A stretch of 10,546 bases of DNA from Candidatus Saliniplasma halalkaliphilum (GTDB lineage: Archaea > Thermoplasmatota > Thermoplasmata > Halarchaeoplasmatales > Halarchaeoplasmataceae), in assembly GCA_019594235.1 (NCBI GenBank), contig JAFDTG010000051.1, positions 1 to 10,546 on the forward strand, read 5' to 3'. Shown here in pieces: positions 1 to 5,205 of the stretch. Position 1 is the stretch's first letter, and every line of letters starts with the position of its first letter. The notes under the pieces were generated by a model. The model did not search any database. It saw only the letters and a list, made by a program, of their open reading frames with translations, and was not told where the DNA came from. The translations under genes were made by a program, and so were the position numbers.

Positions 1-2
1 AT

Positions 3-92
3 GAAGATCTTAATAAGAAGATACGAGAAAAAGGTTACATGAAAGTGGTCAGAGCGTTCCGGGAATACAGGTTAGTCAAAGTTCAGGTTTGA
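3..92 (+). CDS. C-terminal end of an unidentified protein (partial)
   Basis: The frame is open from the window edge to the TGA at 90-92 and encodes the last 29 residues of a protein cut off on the left. The visible tail is basic and reads as a helix followed by a beta strand (a KVVRAF stretch, then YRLVKVQV before the stop). I do not recognise the family. It ends one base before the stop codon of the opposing transporter gene, and such tight convergent packing is repeated elsewhere in the window, which supports its being a real gene end. The only other candidate here, a 13-codon frame starting at base 1, is too short to be credible. Confidence 0.5.
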   Translation, partial: EDLNKKIREKGYMKVVRAFREYRLVKVQV

Positions 93-93
93 A

Positions 94-1341
94 TTAAGTT
101 TTGATAACTTTTATCTTATCGCTTATAGGTAAAATTATCCCTACGACTACTAAAACTACAGCTCCGAAGAGGAACGCATACGAGATCCCCATAGTATCTG
201 CTAGGTATCCAAGTATAGGGGCTATGATCATACCCACGACTGAACGGAGTAGATTCTGCCCGCTGAAGAGAGTTGCCCTAGTTTGGGAGTCCATCCTATC
301 CCCGACAAATCCGATGACCATGGGTTTTCTAAGATTGTAAAGAGTGTAGAAAAAGAAGAAAGTTATGATCGATATTTCTATCAAGTTGAACTGTAGAGAA
401 ATGGCTACTACAAGGAATAAACCTGCCATTAAGAAATAAAGCATATCCAGAGCTTTACCCATATCCCCAACCTTTTCCATAAAACTGGCAGATTTTATCG
501 ATGATGTAAAACTGTTGATATACACGAAGAAATAAATTACACCTACCAATATGGCAGTTCTCTGCTGTTCATACTCTATGAACATGAGCATGGGAAGGGC
601 AACTGCTAAAGTTTCGATGATCGGAGAAAGGTAATCTTTGGAAATTTTGAAAAAGGAATCGTAAACCGATGCATTCACAAGCATCTTTCCCAATCCTGCA
701 TGTTTGTAGAGCTGCTTGAAACTATTTTTAAGATGATTCCAAGTAGAAATTATACTAGCACCTTCGGGTTCACCATCTAGTTCTTTCGGATAAGTCAGCA
801 TCAGTACGAACGCAAATGAATATGGGACTAACGTAGCCAGGAAGATTATGTTATAGTTCCCCACAAAATAGACTATGGCACCTGCGATGACTGCTGAAAG
901 AGCCGATCCCAGTCTGGAAGCTGCCCTAGTCTTTCCGTAATAACGCACCCGCTGGTCTTCCATACCCTCGTTATCCAGATACTGCATTATCATGGACTTG
1001 TGGGTACCATGTCTCAAAGTCTCACCCATGGCGAATAGGAACATCGCAGGTATAAATATCAAGAAAAGTGAGTAGTAGTAAAATATTGAGAAAGAGATCA
1101 TGTAGCAGAAAAATGCCGTGGCCATAGCTCTTCTCCTGCCGGTTAAATCAGCAACGACTCCTGTAGGTAGTTCCAGGACTATGGTTGATACCTCTCTGAT
1201 CGAGATCAATATACCGATCTGGGTAAAACTCAAACCGTTGGCTAGGAAAAACAGGTAAAGAAACGGTTCGAAAAACTTGAGATTCTTCAAGAACCCGTAA
1301 GATGAGAATCTGAGGAGCATCACTTTTTTAGCGTCCCACAT
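94..1341 (-). CDS. MFS-family transporter, 12 predicted membrane segments
   Basis: This 415-residue integral membrane protein has the length and alternating hydrophobic pattern of a 12-segment major facilitator. Residues 61-71 carry the family's loop 2-3 signature (G-x-x-A-D-L-T-G-R-R-R). The preceding helices (FEPFLYLFF, then IGILISIREVSTIVLELP) are typical of drug- or sugar-exporter-like MFS proteins in prokaryotes. Segments run to a final helix just before the C-terminal ISDKIKVIKT. The substrate cannot be inferred. The ATG at 1341 fits a leaderless mRNA because an A/T box lies 22-31 bases upstream. A second ATG at 1320 would shorten the protein by seven residues. It lies 64 bases downstream of the PAP2 gene on the same strand but seems to have its own promoter. 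Confidence 0.85.
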   Translation of the reverse strand: MWDAKKVMLLRFSSYGFLKNLKFFEPFLYLFFLANGLSFTQIGILISIREVSTIVLELPTGVVADLTGRRRAMATAFFCYMISFSIFYYYSLFLIFIPAMFLFAMGETLRHGTHKSMIMQYLDNEGMEDQRVRYYGKTRAASRLGSALSAVIAGAIVYFVGNYNIIFLATLVPYSFAFVLMLTYPKELDGEPEGASIISTWNHLKNSFKQLYKHAGLGKMLVNASVYDSFFKISKDYLSPIIETLAVALPMLMFIEYEQQRTAILVGVIYFFVYINSFTSSIKSASFMEKVGDMGKALDMLYFLMAGLFLVVAISLQFNLIEISIITFFFFYTLYNLRKPMVIGFVGDRMDSQTRATLFSGQNLLRSVVGMIIAPILGYLADTMGISYAFLFGAVVLVVVGIILPISDKIKVIKT

Positions 1342-1362
1342 CGAGAGTGGAAATTGTATGAG

Positions 1363-1372
1363 AATAATTAAA
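1363..1372 (-). promoter_or_regulatory. Probable TATA box of the MFS transporter gene
   Basis: On the minus strand this reads TTTAATTATT and sits 22-31 bases before the ATG at 1341. That is the archaeal TATA-to-start distance expected when transcription begins at or next to the start codon. No SD-like sequence lies between it and the ATG. Confidence 0.45.
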
Positions 1373-1405
1373 ATTGTTGGTAAATGTAGAGTTTATTTGG
1401 TTAAT

Positions 1406-2092
1406 TTACCTTCTAAACCTGCTAAAAATGTTCTTTTCTAAGTGATCTCCGAGTGATCCAATCTTTTTATAGATAAATGGGTACTGGTAAATAGTGGGTA
1501 TCAGGACCACGATCGTAGCTGCTAGTAGGAATCCTCCGATTATATCGGTCAGGTAATGAAAGCCTATAAAAATCCTCGAGTAAGCAGTGATGACCGCAGC
1601 AGATGCAAGTGTGGAAAAATAAAGATAGTTATGGTCCATCTGATAAACATAATACACTACATAAAGACCGATAAAGATCGCAAAGGACATCGTCGCATGG
1701 CCACTTGGATAAGCGAAACCCCCTCTATAGAACAGAAAAATAGTAGGTCTGGGTCTGGCTATGATCAATTTTAAAAGTGGGTAAAAGGTAAAAGAAAAAA
1801 CAACTATAGATAGATACGAAATAGCTTGATGATAGGATTTTTCTTTAACGAAATAAACTAACCCATAAAGGAAAGTGATGTAAATAGGAATATCCGTGTA
1901 GGTGAAAATGATCGTCACACCTTTTGGAAGTTCTCTAGAATAACTTACCCAGAAACGAACTATAGAAACATCAATGGAATCGGCTAGTCCATATACCACT
2001 AAACCTGTCAATATAGAGAATGAAACGGCGAAGAAGAATCCAAGGGTAAAATTCCCTTTGATTGAACTTATTTCAGAAGTAGGTCCTTTCAT
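1406..2092 (-). CDS. PAP2-family membrane lipid phosphatase
   Basis: This is a membrane protein of about 228 residues with five to six hydrophobic segments. All three parts of the PAP2/PgpB acid-phosphatase signature are present: K-x6-R-P near residues 108-116, PSGH near 129-132 (catalytic-site His) and S-R-x5-H-x3-D near 172-183 (nucleophile His and its Asp). The family dephosphorylates lipid phosphates or pyrophosphates at the membrane. In archaea plausible substrates are polyprenyl (dolichyl-type) pyrophosphate or an archaetidyl phosphate, and the sequence does not decide between them. The open frame extends one codon upstream to a TTG at 2095. The ATG at 2092 is preferred because a TATA-like box lies 23-32 bases before it. 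The gene is divergent from the GNAT gene, with an 84-base shared promoter region. Confidence 0.9.
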   Translation of the reverse strand: MKGPTSEISSIKGNFTLGFFFAVSFSILTGLVVYGLADSIDVSIVRFWVSYSRELPKGVTIIFTYTDIPIYITFLYGLVYFVKEKSYHQAISYLSIVVFSFTFYPLLKLIIARPRPTIFLFYRGGFAYPSGHATMSFAIFIGLYVVYYVYQMDHNYLYFSTLASAAVITAYSRIFIGFHYLTDIIGGFLLAATIVVLIPTIYQYPFIYKKIGSLGDHLEKNIFSRFRR

Positions 2093-2114
2093 CAACCGTT
2101 CAACAATCGTTTTA

Positions 2115-2124
2115 GATTTAAATC
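2115..2124 (-). promoter_or_regulatory. Probable TATA box of the PAP2 gene
   Basis: This is the palindromic A/T box GATTTAAATC, 23-32 bases upstream of the ATG at 2092 on the minus strand. It fits a leaderless transcript. It lies in the divergent promoter region shared with the GNAT gene. Confidence 0.5.
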
Positions 2125-2147
2125 TTTACCCTATCTGCTGTAAAAAA

Positions 2148-2156
2148 CCTTATAAC
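2148..2156 (+). promoter_or_regulatory. Probable TATA box of the SatA-like GNAT gene
   Basis: A TTATAA core (2150-2155) lies 22-27 bases before the ATG at 2177, with no SD-like sequence in between. This again suggests a leaderless mRNA. It is only 24 bases from the opposing PAP2 box, so the two promoters may compete or be co-regulated. Confidence 0.45.
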
Positions 2157-2176
2157 GATAACGTGAATGATAATGT

Positions 2177-2758
2177 ATGGACATCAGGTTAAAAGAGATA
2201 TCATTCGAAGAGATAGACGAGTATGTTAAGATTCCTATCAAATTTAAAGTCGAGCGTATTCTAGAGGTCAAGTTAATCGATAACGGACTCGGTGGTATCG
2301 AACTCGTGGAAAAAGAACTAGATGAAAGTTACATCAAGGATTACGACAAGGACTCTGATCTGAAAGAATTGGAAGATGAGTTCGACACGTCCAACTGGGG
2401 ATTTTTTGCCGCCTTTCTGGAAGGCGAATTGGTCGGTGGAGTGATCATAGCTTACGATACAGAAGGTGTCAACATGCTGTCCGATCGAAACGATATGGCT
2501 GTTGTTTGGGACATAAGAGTCCATCCCGAGTACAGAGGAAAAGGTATTGGATACAAACTGTTCCAGAAAGCTGTGGAATGGTCGAAAGAAAAGGATTGTA
2601 AACTGTTGAAGGTAGAGACCCAGAACATCAACCTAAAAGCCTGTGAATTTTATATTCGACAGGGTTGTAAATTGGGATGTGTCGATAGATACGCTTACAG
2701 TAAGGAAGAAGATTTATCCCATGAAGTCATGTTGCTTTGGTATCTTGAATTGAGGTGA
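2177..2758 (+). CDS. GNAT N-acetyltransferase, streptothricin-acetyltransferase-like
   Basis: This 193-residue cytosolic protein has a GNAT fold. The acetyl-CoA binding motif A is clear (VHPEYRGKGIG, residues 115-125, giving R-x2-G-x-G). The following segment, VETQNINLKACEFYIRQGC (about 146-164), then a Gly/Asp/Arg/Tyr stretch and a C-terminal EVMLLWYLEL, closely resemble the signature region of SatA/Sat streptothricin acetyltransferases and their housekeeping relatives. In that family the acceptor is the beta-lysine amine of the antibiotic. In an archaeon the true substrate is unknown and may be a small amine or a protein. The N-terminal half (1-80) is acidic and less conserved. It is the first gene of a group with a second GNAT whose SD overlaps this gene's stop codon, so the two are almost certainly translated from one mRNA. 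Confidence 0.82.
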   Translation: MDIRLKEISFEEIDEYVKIPIKFKVERILEVKLIDNGLGGIELVEKELDESYIKDYDKDSDLKELEDEFDTSNWGFFAAFLEGELVGGVIIAYDTEGVNMLSDRNDMAVVWDIRVHPEYRGKGIGYKLFQKAVEWSKEKDCKLLKVETQNINLKACEFYIRQGCKLGCVDRYAYSKEEDLSHEVMLLWYLELR

Positions 2759-2760
2759 TT
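2752..2760 (+). promoter_or_regulatory. Strong SD sequence of the second GNAT gene
   Basis: GAGGTGATT is a long complement to the archaeal 16S rRNA 3' end. Its GGTGA core (2754-2758) lies exactly five bases before the ATG at 2764 and contains the TGA stop of the upstream GNAT gene. This stop/SD overlap indicates translational coupling. Confidence 0.75.
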
Positions 2761-2763
2761 TAG

Positions 2764-3327
2764 ATGAGAGATAGATACACCGTGATAGCTGAAGGAGAGA
2801 ACATATTGTTGAGAGATGGTGTTAAATCGGATATCGAAAGTTACATCAGATGGTGGGATAAAGGTGAGTGGCGGGAATACGATGCTCCATGGGAAGTTGA
2901 AGAGGAGGACATGTCCGAGAAAAAAAGGAAGAAATTGTTCAAAAAACTTTACATGGGTGAAAAGGAAAATCCCCGGAAAAGAGCCGTCATATCATCTAAA
3001 GAAAAAGTTCCTATCGGATGGGTGAACAGGTATCAAGATAGATATGATCTTGAGTTTTGGTACGTAGGTATAGATATCTGTGAAGATGAGTATCTAGAAA
3101 AGGGAATGGGGACACAAGCTCTCAGATTGTGGATATATTACCTATTTAAAAATTCAAGTATCCATAAGATGGCTCTACGCACATATTCATTTAACACAAG
3201 AATGCAGAAGGTCGCCGAAAAACTCGGATTCGTTGAAGAAGGGGTTGAAAGGGAAGTCAAAAAATGGAAAGGGGAATACATCGATCTTGTAGATTACGGC
3301 TTATTGAGGGTGGAATGGGAAAGGTAA
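2764..3327 (+). CDS. GNAT N-acetyltransferase, RimJ/RimL-like
   Basis: This 187-residue protein fits the Acetyltransf_3 (RimJ/RimL, ribosomal-protein or aminoglycoside-acetylating) branch of GNATs. It opens with a beta strand and the phrase NILLRDGVKSDIESYIRWW (13-31), typical of this branch. The acetyl-CoA loop is in LEKGMGTQAL (111-120), where the usual first Arg/Gln of R-x2-G-x-G is replaced by Leu. Asn144, in the strand-helix region just before the helix leading to KLGFVEEGVERE (153-164), is also typical. A short lysine-rich insert (residues 50-75) separates the N-terminal helices from the core. The substrate is unknown. It is distinct in sequence from the GNAT just upstream, so the two are not a recent tandem duplication. 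The strong SD at 2752-2760 fixes the ATG at 2764. Confidence 0.8.
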   Translation: MRDRYTVIAEGENILLRDGVKSDIESYIRWWDKGEWREYDAPWEVEEEDMSEKKRKKLFKKLYMGEKENPRKRAVISSKEKVPIGWVNRYQDRYDLEFWYVGIDICEDEYLEKGMGTQALRLWIYYLFKNSSIHKMALRTYSFNTRMQKVAEKLGFVEEGVEREVKKWKGEYIDLVDYGLLRVEWER

Positions 3328-3351
3328 ATTTGAAATCTAGGTAGGACTATT

Positions 3352-3540
3352 GTGGTAAACATGTTCCCTCTTTCATTCACTCTCATTTGCGGATTAGTAG
3401 TGTTTATTCTAATCGTTTTAATTGTGGTTTTACTTAAAGAACTGGTTTTTTCATCTAACAAGAAGTGTCCTTACTGCAGAAATAGAATTCCAAAAGACGC
3501 TGTCTGGTGCAAACACTGTAAGAGAGATCTCACTGAATGA
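3352..3540 (+). CDS. Small membrane-anchored zinc-ribbon protein
   Basis: This 62-residue protein has one strongly hydrophobic segment (about residues 7-33) followed by a short zinc ribbon with two CxxC knuckles (Cys39/Cys42 and Cys53/Cys56, spacing C-x2-C-x10-C-x2-C). The ribbon begins CPYC-x3-IP and ends in CKRDL, as in the zinc_ribbon_2 family attached to many archaeal and bacterial membrane proteins. By the positive-inside pattern, the ribbon is probably cytoplasmic. The GTG at 3352 is chosen because AGG-rich bases (AGGTAGG, 3339-3345) precede it by six bases. An ATG at 3361 would lose only three residues. It starts 24 bases after the second GNAT and probably belongs to the same transcript. 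No function is known. Confidence 0.65.
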   Translation: MVNMFPLSFTLICGLVVFILIVLIVVLLKELVFSSNKKCPYCRNRIPKDAVWCKHCKRDLTE

Positions 3541-3563
3541 TACCTGTATGGCTACCTTATTCG

Positions 3564-3582
3564 TTTACTTTTTTATTGTTTT
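3564..3582 (+). terminator. Possible oligo-T transcription terminator
   Basis: This stretch contains three T-runs broken by single other bases (TTTACTTTTTTATTGTTTT), starting 24 bases after the zinc-ribbon stop codon. Archaeal RNA polymerase can stop at such T-tracts without a hairpin. It overlaps the last codons of the opposing YbjQ gene. No comparable T-run lies in the other direction. Confidence 0.35.
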
Positions 3583-3953
3583 CCTGGTGGAGGTGGAGGA
3601 GTATTCTGCTGTTGTCTTCCAGATGGTCTTGAAGAACCTCCTTTGAGTTTTACCGCAGTGCCATAGGCAAGAATTTCCGCTCCGCCTTTTGTGATCTGGG
3701 AAGTGGTGAATCTAACGTTTACCACCGCATCGGCTCCCAACCTTTGTGCTTCCTGAACCATCCTTCCGACTGCTTCTTCTCTAGCATCGGTCATAAGGTC
3801 GGAGTACGCCTTTAGTTCTCCCCCGAATATGTTCCTTATACCTTGAGTGAAATCTCTTACGAAATTTTTTGCTCTTACTGTATTACCTCTGACCATACCT
3901 AGGTTCTGAACTATCTCCTCACCTGCTATATCCTCTGTGTTAGTTATTCGCAT
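3573..3953 (-). CDS. YbjQ/UPF0145-family protein with a Pro/Gln-rich tail
   Basis: Residues 1-105 match the YbjQ (UPF0145, Pfam 'putative heavy-metal-binding domain') family over its full length. The characteristic elements are present in order: GEEIVQNLGMVRGNTV near the N-terminus, then a helix with DLMTDAREEAVGRM, the segment GADAVVNVRF (73-82), and a C-terminal AYGTAVKL strand. Members form small oligomeric beta-barrel-like assemblies, and the molecular role is unknown. Beyond the usual ~105 residues this copy carries a flexible tail of about 21 residues containing SRPSGRQQQ and five consecutive prolines, which is not part of the family fold. The ATG at 3953 fits a leaderless transcript, with an A/T box 24-32 bases upstream. 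The gene is convergent with the zinc-ribbon gene and divergent from the SHMT-like gene. Confidence 0.88.
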   Translation of the reverse strand: MRITNTEDIAGEEIVQNLGMVRGNTVRAKNFVRDFTQGIRNIFGGELKAYSDLMTDAREEAVGRMVQEAQRLGADAVVNVRFTTSQITKGGAEILAYGTAVKLKGGSSRPSGRQQQNTPPPPPGKQ

Positions 3954-3976
3954 GGCTTATTATATATATAAGAATT

Positions 3977-3985
3977 ATTTAAATT
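3977..3985 (-). promoter_or_regulatory. Probable TATA box of the YbjQ-family gene
   Basis: An A/T box with a TTTAAAT core on the minus strand lies 24-32 bases before the ATG at 3953, the same distance as the other leaderless-type promoters here. The nearer alternating TA stretch (3958-3970) is too close to the start to serve. Confidence 0.4.
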
Positions 3986-4021
3986 TTGGTTTTTATATCA
4001 CTCAACTGACTTATCATTAAG

Positions 4022-4030
4022 TATATAAAA
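4022..4030 (+). promoter_or_regulatory. Probable TATA box of the SHMT-like/GS operon
   Basis: TATATAAAA is the best TATA match in the region. Transcription would begin near 4048-4055. That excludes the ATG at 4031, which touches the box, and leaves a leader of about 12-18 bases before the ATG at 4067. A weaker alternative box, TTTATATCA, lies at 3992-4000. Confidence 0.45.
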
Positions 4031-4066
4031 ATGAGAAACTATTGTGTTAAGAATAGAGGCATATCC

Positions 4067-5170
4067 ATGAATGATCCTAAGATCGAAGAACTTATAGAAA
4101 AGCATGAAAAGTTGAGAGGAGAAGGTATCAACCTTGTGGCTTCTGAGAATTATGTTTCAGATGGTGTAAAAAGAGCATTGTCTTCAGACCTTGCAGGGAG
4201 ATATCACTCGGATTATTACGGGGGGACAGAACCTGCTCGAGAGATACTGGATAGAACGGAAGAGTTGGCAAGAAAACTTTTCCAAGTAAAACACGCTTTG
4301 GTCAAGCTGATCTCAGGTAATCTATGTGACCTGGACGTTTTGTTTTCATTCACAGAGCCCAGTGACCAGATAGCCATGATGAACTATACTAACGGGGGAT
4401 ATCCATTAGGTTTGGAAAAATTCAACAGGAAAAGAGTCTCCCTCCCGGTGAAAGAGGGGACGTTCGAGATCGACGTTGATAAGGCTGAAGAAGTGTATCG
4501 AAATAATGATGTGAAATTGACGATCTTGGGCTCATCTTACATCCCATTCCCACATCCAGTTGAAGAGATCAGTGAAATAGGTGAAAGATATTCCGATGAT
4601 CATGTATGTGTATTCGACGGTTCCCACGTATTGGGTTTGATAGCCACTGGAGCATTTCAAGATCCACTTAATGAAGGTGCGGAAGTTTTGATTGGTAGTA
4701 CCCACAAGTCTTTCTATGGACCTCAAGGTGGGATGATCTTAACTGATTTTGAAGAGCACGTTGACAAGTTACGCAAGTACATAGAGATCGATTTAGAAAC
4801 AGGGATAGGTTTGATAGATAATCCCCATGTAAACAGGATAGCTGGACTGGGTATGGCAATAGAGGAAATGTTGGAAGATGAAGGGTACGGTGAACGGGTT
4901 GTTGAAAACGGTAAAGAACTCGCTAAAAGTTTGGATGAGTTCGGAGTTCCTATGAAGTTCTCTGATAAGGGATATACCGAGTCACACCAGATATTTTTAG
5001 ATTTAGATGGGGAAGAAACCATGAAATTCTGTAAGAAGTTGGAAAGAGAAAATATCTTCATCGATATAACCGGAAGGATCGGTGTGGCTGAAGTTACTCA
5101 CCGTGGATTATGTCCTGAAGATATGCATGAAATAGCTGAGAAAATCTCAGATATTTATAAAAAGATTTAA
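4067..5170 (+). CDS. Divergent serine hydroxymethyltransferase-like PLP enzyme
   Basis: This is a fold-type I PLP enzyme of the SHMT family, only 367 residues long against about 415-430 for standard SHMT. Conserved features include LVASENY (Ser26), YYGGTE with the catalytic-type Glu55, FDGSH (Asp184 for the PLP nitrogen, His187), STHKSFYGPQGG with Schiff-base Lys214, and an Arg337 in TGRIGVAEVTHRG that aligns with the substrate-carboxylate Arg of GIRVGTP. Differences are striking. The PLP-stacking His of HGGHLTHG is Tyr112, the phosphate-binding SGSQ is SGNL (83-86), the FPGxQGGP loop is absent, and about 30 residues are missing at the C-terminus. Reversible aldol or hydroxymethyl chemistry on a small amino acid is likely, but tetrahydro(methano)pterin use is doubtful. 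The ATG at 4067 is preferred over 4031 because AGAGG (4055-4059) precedes it and homologs start here. A GS-family gene follows 35 bases later. Confidence 0.8.
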   Translation: MNDPKIEELIEKHEKLRGEGINLVASENYVSDGVKRALSSDLAGRYHSDYYGGTEPAREILDRTEELARKLFQVKHALVKLISGNLCDLDVLFSFTEPSDQIAMMNYTNGGYPLGLEKFNRKRVSLPVKEGTFEIDVDKAEEVYRNNDVKLTILGSSYIPFPHPVEEISEIGERYSDDHVCVFDGSHVLGLIATGAFQDPLNEGAEVLIGSTHKSFYGPQGGMILTDFEEHVDKLRKYIEIDLETGIGLIDNPHVNRIAGLGMAIEEMLEDEGYGERVVENGKELAKSLDEFGVPMKFSDKGYTESHQIFLDLDGEETMKFCKKLERENIFIDITGRIGVAEVTHRGLCPEDMHEIAEKISDIYKKI

Positions 5171-5194
5171 TATGTGAGGTATATACGGAATTGC

Positions 5195-5199
5195 AGGTG
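5195..5199 (+). promoter_or_regulatory. SD sequence that decides the GS-family start
   Basis: AGGTG (5195-5199) lies six bases before the ATG at 5206, matching the GGTG(A)-N5-start geometry of other internal genes here. It lies inside the longer reading frame beginning with TTG at 5191, which argues against that start. Confidence 0.5.
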
Positions 5200-5205
5200 C
5201 TCAAG

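Noticed and set aside
1..42. Short + strand frame from an ATG at base 1, 13 codons
   Set aside because: Too short, no upstream signal visible, and the overlapping frame 3-92 is open to the edge and better explains the region.
2177..3327. Tandem duplication of one GNAT gene
   Set aside because: The two proteins differ in branch-specific motifs and align only in the general acetyl-CoA loop, so they are separate subfamilies.
3958..3970. Alternating TA stretch as a repeat or as the YbjQ TATA box
   Set aside because: It is only 5-17 bases before the ATG, too close for a TATA box, and too short to be a meaningful repeat in A/T-rich spacer DNA.
4031..4066. N-terminal extension of the SHMT-like protein from the ATG at 4031
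   Set aside because: That ATG abuts the best TATA box, the 12 added residues are unlike any SHMT start, and AGAGG supports the ATG at 4067.
4723..5061. 112-residue - strand frame opposite the SHMT-like gene
   Set aside because: Ser/Pro/Lys-rich composition of a shadow frame, no promoter or SD, and fully inside a clear enzyme gene.
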